Assembly: GCA_000333855.2 (NCBI GenBank)
Contig: CM007320.1
Span: forward strand, 950,857 to 990,481
Source of the DNA: Endotrypanum monterogeii
Lineage: Eukaryota; Euglenozoa; Kinetoplastea; Trypanosomatida; Trypanosomatidae
Direction: 5' to 3'
DNA length: 39,625 nt
Each line of letters opens with the position of its first letter. The first letter of the stretch is position 1. The position numbers and the translations under genes are program-made. The notes beneath the pieces were generated by a model. That model made no database searches. It saw only the letters and a list, made by a program, of their open reading frames with translations, and was not told the DNA's origin. Shown in pieces: positions 28,880-39,571 of this stretch.

Positions 28880-31800
28880 ATGACTGTACCCTTGCGCTAC
28901 TTGATCGAGGAATGGGAGGTGGTGAACGCGGAACTCTACAGGGCCTCCCTTGAGTCCCACCGGCGATATCCATTCCCAGCGAACAGCGGTGTTTGCTCAG
29001 ATAGCACGTATTGCGCAGCAGAAGACACCTCGCCACCCGACCCCCCACTCTCCAGCACCAGCACCTACGCACGTGTGTACAGTCTCCTCTCACGTGTGCG
29101 CCACGTCGCGGAGGATGCCCGTTACAACTCCTTCTTCATCATGCAGAACCTCCTGTGGGTGACTATCGTTGCGTGGGCAAATCACCTGGTTAACGCATCT
29201 CGTAACCTTATTCGACTGCCGATGAACATGCGACAGTATCACGAAACGCCATCATCTAACACGACCCGAGGCGCTGACGTACATCACGTAATCGATCATG
29301 ACGGTACAGCGAACGATTCAGCGCCGGGTGCGTACACGCCCGTGCATCGAATATCATTCCCATGTAATCTTCTTCCAGACCTCGAGTTCTGGGACCCCAG
29401 TGTGCTCGGGGAGGCAGGACTCGCATCATCTCGGACACCGGGAGAGCACAATGTATCTGTCCACCGCGCCCCAAACCTACCTGAGGTTTGGAGCAACGCG
29501 GTGAAGCGCATCTTTGAGCTGTGGTGTTCAACGCCGACAGATAACTCGCTGGCAAAACCCGCTCAACCGAACAACACGCGAAGTGTACCAGATGATGCGG
29601 CGCCAACGGTGACTCACTACACGCATGTATGGGTTACTGTGGCACAGCACTTTCACCGCTTCAAATCTCTGCTCTCCCTCTTCTTTTTACGCTACGATGC
29701 ACTGCTCGAGGAAGAAGAAGAACAGCTGCATTGGCGAAGTCACCGACAACTTCAGCAGGCTCGAACAAACCTGTCGCGAACCCTGCATCGCCGCGGGGAG
29801 CCACTACCTGTGTCATCCTCGAGCATTAGCTCTGGAGTTCCAGCAACCGCCGCCGCCACCGAAGAAGGTGGAAGCAACAGCTTCAGTGCCCCTCGAACGT
29901 TGTCTACAGATAAAGAAACCACCACCAAGACCAAGAGGTCGGTGTCTTCTCCGCTCGATCCACTTAATTTCCCTCCCAACACCGTAAATCTTCTGGGGTA
30001 TCTCATGCGATGTATCGCGAACGAGAACATCAGGAGCATCCACGAAGTAGCTAATCAGGCTTTCTTCTCTCTCTTACTGCCTCGGGTTCATCGGGATCGT
30101 CTGCGTCACCAGAACACACTCCCGACCTGTGGTGCAGGAGACTCGCAGCCCCTGAGTTGTGATGTCCCCTTGCAGACTAACGCCATGCCCAACGAGCCAA
30201 ATCACGAAAAGAAAGTGCTAAGATCCCCAATATCGACGCAGCGATTGGCGGAAACATTCTGTGGGCACAGCGGTGAGCGAACCGGTGGCGGCGACGACGA
30301 CGACAACGACGACGACGATCGTGTGGTGTGGTCATCACCACCGTCACCACTAATCTCATACGCAGCAAAGCCCTGTGAAGAAAAATACCACAATACACCA
30401 GCGCAGGATATCAAACTAGACACAACTCTCCCGATTCACCGAGCGGAAGAAGGTGTGAAGCGGGAAGAGTACGTTATGCGTAACTTCTTCAAGCTTCTCC
30501 TCATGATTGAGGACTGCCGCGCTAACCTCCTTCATCGCAGGATTCTCGAAAATAGTAAGCATGTAGCCTCTCTCTGTGGGTCACAACTTGCCGCAAACCT
30601 TTCGGATGATAATGCTGCGGTGCAGCCGATCACATCCATCCTTTGCCCCGTCTCCAGTGGGGTCTCAAACGAGACCGCTGCCAAACCACGCAGCCTGGCA
30701 GATGCGAATCGAGTACTCCGTGACGTTCTGCAGGCATATTTGCGTCTTCGCGCGAAGCTACTCTTCCTGAACGCCGGCACAACGCATTTTCTCGACGCTC
30801 TATCCCCATGGGGGCGCACGCGCATGCTAGAGAGCCTCAACGCCTTTCTGTGCGGCTTCTGCACTGTCACATGGATCGATCAAGCAGAAAGTCAGACAGC
30901 TGCGTTGCTACCAGACAGCAAGAAGAGTTCGATGCGATCCATCGCAGTAAACCCCGCTGTCGCTGAATTCACGAGGAAGTGGAGCGTTCCGCTCTGGGTC
31001 GCCATGTGCGACGATGCGAAGCGATGCAAGGAAGCACTGAAGCGCGAGGAGGAAAATCGAGGCCAGCGAATCAGGTATCGTGAACCGCTGGTCGAGAAAA
31101 CGTTTCAGCGCGCAACACAGTCTGTGAAATATCATCAGCAACTTCAAAAAATACCCTCAACAGAAACGTGCTCAGAAGAGGAGAGGGGCGCGAGTGATCA
31201 CTGGAATCATGGGCGCTGCAATCCGGGCCCGACATCGGCAACCCTCATGTCCTCCCAAACCGCTGGGGCAGGTGGTGCGGTTGATGATGGCAATGCTCAC
31301 ACACTCGTTTTATGTGACCGTCACTCAGTCCTCTCTACAGAATTGGAAGATGCCGTGTCGAGGACGACTAGTGTGATCTGGCCCCCGAGGTCTCCAACCG
31401 TTGCGCATGACTGCGCACGTATCAGCGAGGGTCATAACATGTGCTACAGCGGCGGTGTCGAGGGCGTCAGTCGTCCCCTCACCCGCCGCCGTGGTCGAGG
31501 TCTGGACCTCAAGTGTATATTACTTCAAGAGCATCAACGTTGCGCGCGCCTCGGATGTGTACAGCTCCCTCGGAGAGGGGTAACAGCAAGTAGAAATGGT
31601 ACCCTAGTTCTCGGCCGGAATAATGGTTGCGGCGATGCGGTGGAGAGCCTGTACACGGGGGAGACAACATCTCTAGACGAAGATGACTCTGTGTTTGCAG
31701 CTCAGGCGGAAATAGAAGACGACGGGACTAACGTGGATCTTGCACGCCAGGTCACCAATCCAACCGCGACCAGAGAGTGGCAACGCACCGAGGGTCCGTG

Positions 31801-34537
31801 TCGCCCTTCAGCTGCCACTCCCCCTGCGAAGTGCTTCTCTCTGTCTGCACAGCTACACCAAATGGCTACACTGCCAGATGAAGGCTTCCCGTCCTTGCTC
31901 TACCTTCTGCCCCGCCGCAATCGTTGTATAAGGCAAGATCGTACAGCGGCCGCAGTGCAGCGGCAACTCTTCCGAATGTTTAGCGACAAGGTAGAGGCCT
32001 ATCTCAACGACCGCCTGGCAGAATGCGAAGATGTGACAGCTGCGGCAGCCGCAGGTCACTGCACATCTTTGGTCTCGCAGAAGAAACGAGACAAAAATGC
32101 GCAAACGACAGAGATTTCAGAAAATCAAGACAATAAAACCCCTTCAGCGTCCCCCACCGACGCCGTCACGCCACTTCCCGAGAGTTTTCTGGCTCGCATG
32201 ACCCTTCTTCTGGAAATGACGTACGCGGCGTTGCAGGGGCACAGTGGGTCTGATGAAAAAAAAACAAACGACCAAGGCCAAGGCAACCATCTCCACAAAA
32301 AACGCGCAAGCCGGCTCCCACTCATGGAGACTGGTCTCACTGCTACTGGGCAAGAACTTGGCGGTCCCATTATCGAGCAGTCGAATGGCGAGTTTCACAA
32401 ACTCGTCTTCACAACCCTTTCTGTGCCGACGCCGCCAGCCCAGCTGACTATTGCCGCCGTCCGCAAAGCGTTTCGAGGCTTCCTTACCTCCGTAGAAAAG
32501 CGCGCCGTGCTGACACTAGCGCAGGCGCTCTATCGACTCGTGCAGCAAGGCGCGGCGCAGCAACCACCCGCGGTTCATCTAGATTCCGTGGACACTATAT
32601 TGAACATGGCTTCAATGCTTAATGCCAAGGACACGTTTGTGTTGCTGGTGAAAGGCTACCTAGCGCCACAAGTAATGATGTGTCGATCAAGTGCCGAGCT
32701 TGTGGTCGAGTTGCAGGTAGTGAATCGCATGTCCTATCGTCTTGGCGCGACCGTGGCGGCACCATGTCTAGCCCTTTTGAGAGATCTGCAGCTGGCCATG
32801 GCCGATCCTCGCACCACCACGCACTCGCTGCCTACATCTGGCACTCCCATGCCCACTTACCCCTGGGTAGATGGGAAACCAAATGCCAGAAACGAAAATT
32901 TCATCAGGAAGAGCAGCGTAGGCAACTGGGGCGATTTGAGGAGGACAATTAACAAAGAAAGGACCCCGGAGCATGTGCCACCCCTGTCAACCCAAGAGGC
33001 AGAGACGCCACTTGCTGTCAACCACCAGCACCACGGCTCCTTTGGTCTCATAAACCGTGTTCACATTCTATGTCAAGCCTGGTGGAAGCCGCATACAGCG
33101 ATGCTGGTCTCCTCCCACCGGCTGCGCGAACTGTGGGAACTACACCAGCTGCTGGACGAGCGCATGATCAACGCGGTGCTGAGCGTTGAGTGGAGATATG
33201 AAGGAAATTTGGAAGAGTTTTGCGGCTACGGTTCACTGGCCAAGCTGGGAAGAAAAAAGGAGAAAGATGTGAGCGAAGCCTCCGAAGCCCTCTTTTCGAC
33301 ACATGGCAGTGGAGGCGATCTTTCGAGCACCCTTGCTGTAAGCACGCATCTGCGCACCGTATCGGCAGCCGCAGTTGTGCGCGGCTTCTCCTCCGCGCTT
33401 GGCAATGCGGTTCGTCGAACAGGTCGTCAGGCAGGTGACTTTGGATATTCCGACTCTGAGAACGAATCAGAAGATTATCGCGAGGCCTATGGTGGGCTAC
33501 TGACACTGAGCACGCTTCAGCAACATCGCAGCTCGCACACACCGTCAAACTCGTCGTACAGAGGCAGCAATCTCTCCTCGATTGGTGGCCCCGCTCTAGG
33601 AGCAAGTGGCGGTGCAGGCGGTGAGCACTGGGGGACCTCCGATGGAAGGCAAAGCACCTTCACTGACGACCGCACCTCCACTGTTGTGCCAGCAGGCGGG
33701 CAGCTGGAGCCGCGACGGCTACGTTGGTCACTAGGAGATGGCCAGCTGACATTCTACCTATTCCCCAGAGCAACCGTCAGCACTGACCATCGTGTGTCAA
33801 AAGCCGTACAGATCCTCGGGCCACCGCTTACGTTGATCGTATGCCAACTGCTAGACCGCGCAGATGATGGACAACTCTACACTTTCAACGCACTGCACAA
33901 GGCACTTCCAATACCCGCATCAAAGACCCTGCTCGCTCACCTGTTGCACGAGCTTGTCAAAGCGAAAATTGTCGTGCGCAGCGTAGCCGTTGGTACTCGG
34001 AAACTTACATACAGGCTTTGCGACAGCACGCACGAGGTTCACCAGCGCAAGGTTGTTGTTGACATAAGCACAGTGGCGCAGCAACAGTGGGTGAAGCGGA
34101 CTGTGGATCGTGTGGTATCAAACGAATCCCACGATGCAGACGAGGACAGCACTGGGAAGGGCAACGCTCGCAGCTTTGCATCACCGACGAACCCGGAGAA
34201 AGCTGAAAATGTATTTCCCGTACAGCCACGGAGAGGAGTGCAGCAGGCGCGCCTCAGTGACGCTACGGAAGCGAAGGTATCACTGAATATGCGAACCAAT
34301 GATCGCTCGCCAAGGTCCTACATTTCCGATTGCTCACGCAAGATAGAGGTGTGTATTGTGCGCTTGATGAAGTCGGAACGTGTTCTCTCGCACCGCGATC
34401 TGCTGGAACGTGTCGCGCTGGCGCTGGAAGGTCAGATGACGGTCACGCAAGGTCAGTTCAAGCGCTGCATCGCGCACCTCATAGAAAAAGAATTGATTCA
34501 ACGTGGAGAGAAGGACGAGTACCTCTTTCTCTCCTGA
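28880..34537 (+). CDS. Very large cullin with C-terminal neddylation domain
   Basis: 1885 aa from the ATG after the splice sites; ordinary cullins are about 750-900. Cullins are scaffolds of RING E3 ubiquitin ligases: the N-terminal helical repeats hold substrate adaptors, the C-terminal part holds RBX1 and carries NEDD8. Recognised from the C-terminus: the winged-helix B segment IEVCIVRLMKSERVLSHRDL matches the cullin neddylation signature, with Lys1831 the expected NEDD8 site, and LIEKELIQR...YLFL closes the fold. Before it are the winged-helix A region (about 1637-1705, LTLIVCQLLDRADDGQLYTF), the RLRW segment (about 1611) equal to GRKL-W, and the helix-bundle motif LNAKDTFVLLVKGYLAPQVM (about 1246-1265), equal to KDVFE-FYK-LAKRLL. 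The N-terminus (YLIEEWEVVNAEL) suits a cullin first repeat. The extra length is Ser/Thr/Gly-rich insertions, for example about 250-330, 395-620 (with an acidic GDDDDNDDDD) and 1430-1605. Which cullin class it is cannot be told from sequence alone. Confidence 0.88.
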   Translation: MTVPLRYLIEEWEVVNAELYRASLESHRRYPFPANSGVCSDSTYCAAEDTSPPDPPLSSTSTYARVYSLLSRVRHVAEDARYNSFFIMQNLLWVTIVAWANHLVNASRNLIRLPMNMRQYHETPSSNTTRGADVHHVIDHDGTANDSAPGAYTPVHRISFPCNLLPDLEFWDPSVLGEAGLASSRTPGEHNVSVHRAPNLPEVWSNAVKRIFELWCSTPTDNSLAKPAQPNNTRSVPDDAAPTVTHYTHVWVTVAQHFHRFKSLLSLFFLRYDALLEEEEEQLHWRSHRQLQQARTNLSRTLHRRGEPLPVSSSSISSGVPATAAATEEGGSNSFSAPRTLSTDKETTTKTKRSVSSPLDPLNFPPNTVNLLGYLMRCIANENIRSIHEVANQAFFSLLLPRVHRDRLRHQNTLPTCGAGDSQPLSCDVPLQTNAMPNEPNHEKKVLRSPISTQRLAETFCGHSGERTGGGDDDDNDDDDRVVWSSPPSPLISYAAKPCEEKYHNTPAQDIKLDTTLPIHRAEEGVKREEYVMRNFFKLLLMIEDCRANLLHRRILENSKHVASLCGSQLAANLSDDNAAVQPITSILCPVSSGVSNETAAKPRSLADANRVLRDVLQAYLRLRAKLLFLNAGTTHFLDALSPWGRTRMLESLNAFLCGFCTVTWIDQAESQTAALLPDSKKSSMRSIAVNPAVAEFTRKWSVPLWVAMCDDAKRCKEALKREEENRGQRIRYREPLVEKTFQRATQSVKYHQQLQKIPSTETCSEEERGASDHWNHGRCNPGPTSATLMSSQTAGAGGAVDDGNAHTLVLCDRHSVLSTELEDAVSRTTSVIWPPRSPTVAHDCARISEGHNMCYSGGVEGVSRPLTRRRGRGLDLKCILLQEHQRCARLGCVQLPRRGVTASRNGTLVLGRNNGCGDAVESLYTGETTSLDEDDSVFAAQAEIEDDGTNVDLARQVTNPTATREWQRTEGPCRPSAATPPAKCFSLSAQLHQMATLPDEGFPSLLYLLPRRNRCIRQDRTAAAVQRQLFRMFSDKVEAYLNDRLAECEDVTAAAAAGHCTSLVSQKKRDKNAQTTEISENQDNKTPSASPTDAVTPLPESFLARMTLLLEMTYAALQGHSGSDEKKTNDQGQGNHLHKKRASRLPLMETGLTATGQELGGPIIEQSNGEFHKLVFTTLSVPTPPAQLTIAAVRKAFRGFLTSVEKRAVLTLAQALYRLVQQGAAQQPPAVHLDSVDTILNMASMLNAKDTFVLLVKGYLAPQVMMCRSSAELVVELQVVNRMSYRLGATVAAPCLALLRDLQLAMADPRTTTHSLPTSGTPMPTYPWVDGKPNARNENFIRKSSVGNWGDLRRTINKERTPEHVPPLSTQEAETPLAVNHQHHGSFGLINRVHILCQAWWKPHTAMLVSSHRLRELWELHQLLDERMINAVLSVEWRYEGNLEEFCGYGSLAKLGRKKEKDVSEASEALFSTHGSGGDLSSTLAVSTHLRTVSAAAVVRGFSSALGNAVRRTGRQAGDFGYSDSENESEDYREAYGGLLTLSTLQQHRSSHTPSNSSYRGSNLSSIGGPALGASGGAGGEHWGTSDGRQSTFTDDRTSTVVPAGGQLEPRRLRWSLGDGQLTFYLFPRATVSTDHRVSKAVQILGPPLTLIVCQLLDRADDGQLYTFNALHKALPIPASKTLLAHLLHELVKAKIVVRSVAVGTRKLTYRLCDSTHEVHQRKVVVDISTVAQQQWVKRTVDRVVSNESHDADEDSTGKGNARSFASPTNPEKAENVFPVQPRRGVQQARLSDATEAKVSLNMRTNDRSPRSYISDCSRKIEVCIVRLMKSERVLSHRDLLERVALALEGQMTVTQGQFKRCIAHLIEKELIQRGEKDEYLFLS

Positions 34538-35005
34538 CAAGTGTAAAGCTCGATAGTGTACGTACACGCGCAGCCCTGTGTCGGTGTGCCGACAGGAATA
34601 CACGCAGGACATGGACGCCTAAATCTACTTGCACCATGCAACAAACAAATCCCCCGTTGACTACAGGTGTGGGGGAAAGGGGAGGGAGTGTGTAATCCGT
34701 TTGGGGGGAAAGGCAGACAAGTGCATGAAGGCGATGCAACATTATTATCATGGAAGAAGTTGCCCCTTAAGATACACATCCTACAAGATGACGCGCCCTC
34801 GCCATCGCCTTGCAGCAATGAAATCATGCTATCCCCCTCCCCCCCTTTTTTTTTTGCTCTTGCCAGTGCTCGCTTTTCAGCTCAACGTACACATCTGTAC
34901 CCTGGATCGACCCTCGCACTTGGAGCTGTATTGCTGTCTGCAACACATTTATATTATAATTTCTCTGTATTCCTCCTACTTTCTCTGTTCCTCGCTCCTG
35001 GTGCC

Positions 35006-35143
35006 ATGTCCCCCCCCCCCTTGGCTGCCGTTCGTCCTTATTATTTTTTTTCCCCACTTGTCTTCAATAGCGCACCCACACGCACACACACAAAACCCCT
35101 GCAGCTCCATTACAGCGAGGACCAACCAACAAAAAATCACTAA
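35006..35143 (+). other. Conditional uORF upstream of the DPP8-like gene
   Basis: ATG at 35006 opens 45 codons to TAA at 35141-35143. It is in the mRNA only if an early acceptor (about 34865-34880) is used; the acceptor at 35069-35070 removes its ATG. Confidence 0.35.
35041..35070 (+). promoter_or_regulatory. Main trans-splice acceptor for the DPP8-like gene
   Basis: A T8/CCCC/TTGTCTTC tract followed by AATAG gives AG at 35069-35070. The first ATG after it is 35238, the chosen start. Confidence 0.65.
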
Positions 35144-35237
35144 TCGAATCTCCTCAACTGTAGAAAGCGTTTTGATCGATCTACGCCAAAGTCATACGCA
35201 AACACGCGCTCTCCCTCGCTTTCGCTCTCTGCTCACC

Positions 35238-37793
35238 ATGCCTCCGATATCGATGAAGAGTTGCATGGATGAGCTCTCCAATTACATGAAGGTATTTGCC
35301 TCTGCTGCGGGCAAACCTCAACAGCTCGCCGTTGCCGGTGATCGAGTCTACTGGACACAAGGAGAGCAGCTGGAACTATGCTCGGCACCGGTTGGTCTGA
35401 ATTCCACGGAAGGCGTCCGTGTCATCGCATTAGGCGGGCAGATGGTTAAAGGCGAGGTAAAACTCACCAGGGAGGAGGAAATGTTGCGCGAGCGGACGCG
35501 CAGCCTCACGACGGGCATCAAGAACTTTCATATTCGTAGTAGTGATGGCGCCATCTTCTACACGAGTGGGGTGGATGAGTATGTCTACTACCAGAACGGG
35601 CCCCGCGCAGGCAAGGCACCTCTGAAGATTTTCGACTACATGTCGGGGGAAGATAAGGCCCACTTCAAGGCTATGGGTAACAAGCCAAATATTTTTGTGC
35701 AGCCCACCACATCGTTTGATAAGTCAAACCCAAGTGATCACACCGTAATGACGTTTGTGAACAACAATAACGTATACAAGGCAACTCTGAAAGAAAACCC
35801 CGAAAGCCAAGAGGTACCATTGGTTGTCACCATTGAACAAATCACGCACAATGGCGATGACCGCCACCAATGCGGCGTCGCTGACTACATCATTCAGGAA
35901 GAGTTCATGCGATACACAGGGCACTACGCGACGAATAGGTATGTTATCTTCTCCTATATCGACTCAAGTCACATGCGCACGGTTTCCCTGCTTAACAGCT
36001 TGGGCTCTCCGAAGGTGCCCGCAGAGGAACCCACGAGCCCCTCCTATGCGCCTGAGACGGAGGATATGCCATATTCCCGCGTCGGTGACCCTAACGCGCG
36101 CACCACGCTCGTCGTGTACGATACCGTCACGAGACAAACGCACCTCCTTCCCGAAGAAGCGATCAGCCAAGTTGCACCCTGGGCGGAATACATTCCTCGA
36201 TTCGGCTTCAAAGATGCTGAGACACTCTACCTCTCTGTCATGAGCCGTACGCAGGAGAACTACGCGGTGATGAGTTGCCCGATTGCGTTGCTGCCAGTTG
36301 TCAAAGAAGATGACCTGAGGCTCCTCTACACAGACACGGCTGATAAAGTAAAGGCGAACATTATCGGCGATGCTGCTGTGCCAAAGCTTCACCTAGAGTG
36401 GCAGCAACGCATTGACTTTGCGTGGGTGGTGTGCCAGCCTGGGCCGCCGATTCAGTACGGCGCAACGCACGATCTGTTATGCTGCCACGCAGCAGAAACC
36501 AAAACAGCACATTATCACCTCTACGCCCGTCCTGGGGGAGACGGCGACCCGAAAACGTGGAAGCCACTAACGGCAGGCACGTGGAACGTCTGTCCGGGTT
36601 CTCAAAAGGTGTCGGGGGGTCGTGTGTACTTTCTAGCCAACGCGCATGGGCGACTGAAGCGGGTGCTTTACTCGGTGCCGCTTTCTCTAGACAATGCACC
36701 ACACACCGCTGACGCACTGACGCGTCTAACCCCGCTGAATGAACACGTCTACCGCTACTGTGTGAAAGGCGATTATCTCTACTACGTCTCTAGCACCATA
36801 ACCGCGTCGGCAAAACTATACGCGAGCCGCCACTCCGCGCCGCACGAGAGAGCTGAGGTCAGAACTCCCTCATGGATTACCGAAGTCCCGAATACAGATT
36901 CCTCTGTTGCGCGAGACCCTGCCCGATATTTTGGAGGCCTGCCTCTCGTGACTCCGCACATCGTGACCCTGACTAGCCGCCGTGGGGTACCACTCAGTGC
37001 TGCTGTGTTCATCTCGCCTAGCGCCCCCAAGGATGCGCCGGGGCCGCTGGCCTTGCTCGTCTATGGCGGACCGCATGCGCAACTTGTCTTCGAGAATGAC
37101 TATGACATTAGCTGTAAATTCGCTGTACAAGTACTGCTGCGCCACGGAATCTCTGTGGCCGTAGCAGATAACCAAATGAGCAACGCCAACGGATTGCGTG
37201 ACCTGAGTATCTGCAAGAAAAACATGGGCAGCTTCGAGACGAGCGACTATGTCGATGTGATGCGTAGCCTTTGCAATACAGAGGCGTCCGAAATTGGTCT
37301 CCCCACCGACTTCAGTGTCGACGCAAAGCGCGTGGCGATCTTTGGCTGGTCCTACGGGGGCTATGCCACCCTCCTCGCCATGTGCCAGGCGGCAGACGTC
37401 TTCAAGATAGGCTTCGCCGGCGCACCCGTTGGCGACTGGAAGCTGTACGATACGGGTTATACAGAGCGCTACATGGGAATCCTCTTTGAAGAAGACCGAA
37501 GCGGTGACAACAGCATAGCGCGAAAGAGAAACGAGGCGTATATGACGTCAACCATCAGTCACTACGCTGGCGGCTTCCCCGATGAGTGCAACCGCCTCTA
37601 TATCGCGCACGGTCTCCTCGACGAGAACGTGCACTTCGCTCACAGCTGCCACGTTGTGAAAGCATTGATCGATAACGCCAAGCCGTACAGCATGCTGGTG
37701 TACCCTGGGGAGCGTCACGGCCTGCGCCAGAACCCCCGGTCGCGACTGCATCAAGAAGCACTACTCGTCAAGGTATTAGGGGAGCAGCTCTAG
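35238..37793 (+). CDS. DPP8: Dipeptidyl peptidase 8/9-like serine peptidase (family S9B)
   Basis: 851 aa, close to the length of human DPP8. It should remove N-terminal dipeptides, preferably after Pro or Ala, from peptides; no signal peptide is seen, so cytosolic. N-terminal part (about 1-600) is the eight-bladed propeller, including IIQEEFMRYTGHY with the substrate N-terminus-binding Glu221-Glu222. The C-terminal alpha/beta-hydrolase part has LALLVYGGPHAQLV (oxyanion region), FGWSYGGYA with nucleophile Ser705, DTGYTERYMG, HGLLDENVHFAHS with Asp795, and YPGERHG with His827. The triad order and spacing (90 and 32 residues) fit DPP8/9, and the HG-LDENVHFAH wording is typical. All catalytic residues are intact. 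The propeller blades are not individually resolved by eye. I recall an annotated DPP8-like peptidase at this position on Leishmania chromosome 36. Start chosen as first ATG after the strongest splice acceptor. Confidence 0.93.
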   Translation: MPPISMKSCMDELSNYMKVFASAAGKPQQLAVAGDRVYWTQGEQLELCSAPVGLNSTEGVRVIALGGQMVKGEVKLTREEEMLRERTRSLTTGIKNFHIRSSDGAIFYTSGVDEYVYYQNGPRAGKAPLKIFDYMSGEDKAHFKAMGNKPNIFVQPTTSFDKSNPSDHTVMTFVNNNNVYKATLKENPESQEVPLVVTIEQITHNGDDRHQCGVADYIIQEEFMRYTGHYATNRYVIFSYIDSSHMRTVSLLNSLGSPKVPAEEPTSPSYAPETEDMPYSRVGDPNARTTLVVYDTVTRQTHLLPEEAISQVAPWAEYIPRFGFKDAETLYLSVMSRTQENYAVMSCPIALLPVVKEDDLRLLYTDTADKVKANIIGDAAVPKLHLEWQQRIDFAWVVCQPGPPIQYGATHDLLCCHAAETKTAHYHLYARPGGDGDPKTWKPLTAGTWNVCPGSQKVSGGRVYFLANAHGRLKRVLYSVPLSLDNAPHTADALTRLTPLNEHVYRYCVKGDYLYYVSSTITASAKLYASRHSAPHERAEVRTPSWITEVPNTDSSVARDPARYFGGLPLVTPHIVTLTSRRGVPLSAAVFISPSAPKDAPGPLALLVYGGPHAQLVFENDYDISCKFAVQVLLRHGISVAVADNQMSNANGLRDLSICKKNMGSFETSDYVDVMRSLCNTEASEIGLPTDFSVDAKRVAIFGWSYGGYATLLAMCQAADVFKIGFAGAPVGDWKLYDTGYTERYMGILFEEDRSGDNSIARKRNEAYMTSTISHYAGGFPDECNRLYIAHGLLDENVHFAHSCHVVKALIDNAKPYSMLVYPGERHGLRQNPRSRLHQEALLVKVLGEQL

Positions 37794-39571
37794 TGCCCAG
37801 GTGTGTGGGAAGGAAAAGTGAAGTGTAAAAGAAGGGGAGACGTCGTCCCTGTTTGCCAGGATACGCTCCTCTCCAGCCCCAACCCTCCACACCCTCTTCT
37901 CGTATCCGTCTCCGTTATCCTGCGTGTGGACCTCCTTAGAGGACAAGAATCCCTTCGGCTTGGACCTTCCCACCCCGTGTGTGGGTGTGTGTGTGTGTGT
38001 GTGTGCCTTCCGGTCTCGTACCGTTTTTGTACACTCGGCCAGTGTGACCATTGTGCATCTACCCGTGTGTATGCATGGATGCGGGACCCTCTCTATCTCT
38101 TCCTTCGTTGGTGCACGCGCTCCTCTCGCTCTTTCTTTTCTCCACATCTCCTCCTGTTCGCTCCGCGGTTCATCTCGTCTGATCATCTGTCTTGAGTACA
38201 GGCGCGCTGTTGCTCGGATGATCGCTGTTCTCCGTGGTTGTTGGTAAACATTTTACAGGAGGAGACTGACAAACGAAAATCGAGGCTAGGGGCGTGAGGG
38301 GGCAATCGCACATTCAAACAAGGTGCCCAGAAGCCCTCTCTATACCTCGGGCAACTTTTGATCTGTTTCTGGTAGAGCAGGTCGTGTCACTGTAAAGCAA
38401 GGAGGACGATACAGTTTACAGTTGCTGTCTTCGAGCAGGTCGTAAAAGGGTACTGCATCCAATGAGTCTGTAACACCCCACACGCCTGCAGCACCTCGAC
38501 ACAAGGATAGGCCTGGGTCTGGTACAATTTTGGCTCACCCAACTCTCACTACTAACTGCAGAGGTAAGTCTGCACCATACCCACAAGCTTAATGCGTCGT
38601 CCGCGATGACGTATTCTGCAGCGAGTCCAAATATGAAGCTAGAGGGATTGTTGTAGAAAACAGATGCCTTTTTTTTTTTTTTTGCGTGGAACGACTCGCA
38701 ACTGCACCCCTTATCGTCCACTGTTTTCTTGCACCACGCACTCTGCGGGGTCTCTGGCAGACCCAAATGAAGGAGTGCTGCACTTTCTCTCGAATAGAAA
38801 AAAACAAATTTCCACGGAAACAAAAAAAAAATTGATCAACTCGAACCACCCTTTTGTCGGAGTTGTATCGGAAAACAGAAACAAATATCGTAGCAAATTA
38901 AGCTCCGGTAGGTGATATTCAATTTTTCCCTCCCCAGCAGTATTTTATAACACGAACCACAACATGGTTCATGTTAATCAGATTTTTTTTTAATTGCCAT
39001 ACAACAATAAGAGCACTCGGTCTGCACGTTCTGTCCACCCCACCTTCGACTCAATTGTACCCCTGTCTGCACCCTTCACGTCTGCTACCCTCGGCTGCGC
39101 ACAGGGTCGTGAGCAAATTCCCGCCACAAGTACCACCACTCAACCGCGGCACAAAAAGAAACTTTAAATCAACCGCTTTTTTCCCGCGTTCCCGGTTTGC
39201 CCTTCAAACACAAACACGTCTGTAGGCCGCTTCTCGCGCGCACACACACCCCTTGCTGGGATTACCCGTCGCGTCGCCGACATCTCGCCCACACCTGCGT
39301 CCCGTCTGTATTGTTGTTGCAGAGAAGAGAGAAATGATGATCCCGTGAGGAGGGTGCAATACGCACCTCCGGCCTCCCCTGCGCGTGGCGTCACACCCGC
39401 GCGCACGCCCGACGATGAGATAAGCGGACGGTGCCGAGCCGCGTACAGCGCCACTGGCACCATGTACCGGGGCGTCCACACCTGCGCTGACCCGCCCTCG
39501 GGAAGACGCGGGCAGTCCCAACATCCACGCACGTGCACTGACAGCCACCGACTCACACGCCGACAGGCAAG

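Larger units (their letters stand above)
34538..35237. other. Intergenic region and leader of the DPP8-like gene
   Basis: No gene. Pyrimidine tracts at about 34829-34860 (AG at 34865-34866 and 34879-34880) and 35041-35068 (AG at 35069-35070) are candidate splice acceptors. An open frame continuing from 34629 into the peptidase is leader sequence; its apparent hydrophobic stretches are translated T/C tracts. Confidence 0.7.

Noticed and set aside
34629..35237. N-terminal extension of the DPP8-like frame with apparent hydrophobic/membrane segments
   Set aside because: It translates T/C-rich splice-acceptor DNA, and the best AG (35069-35070) lies inside it, so it would not be in the mRNA. The family start fits 35238.
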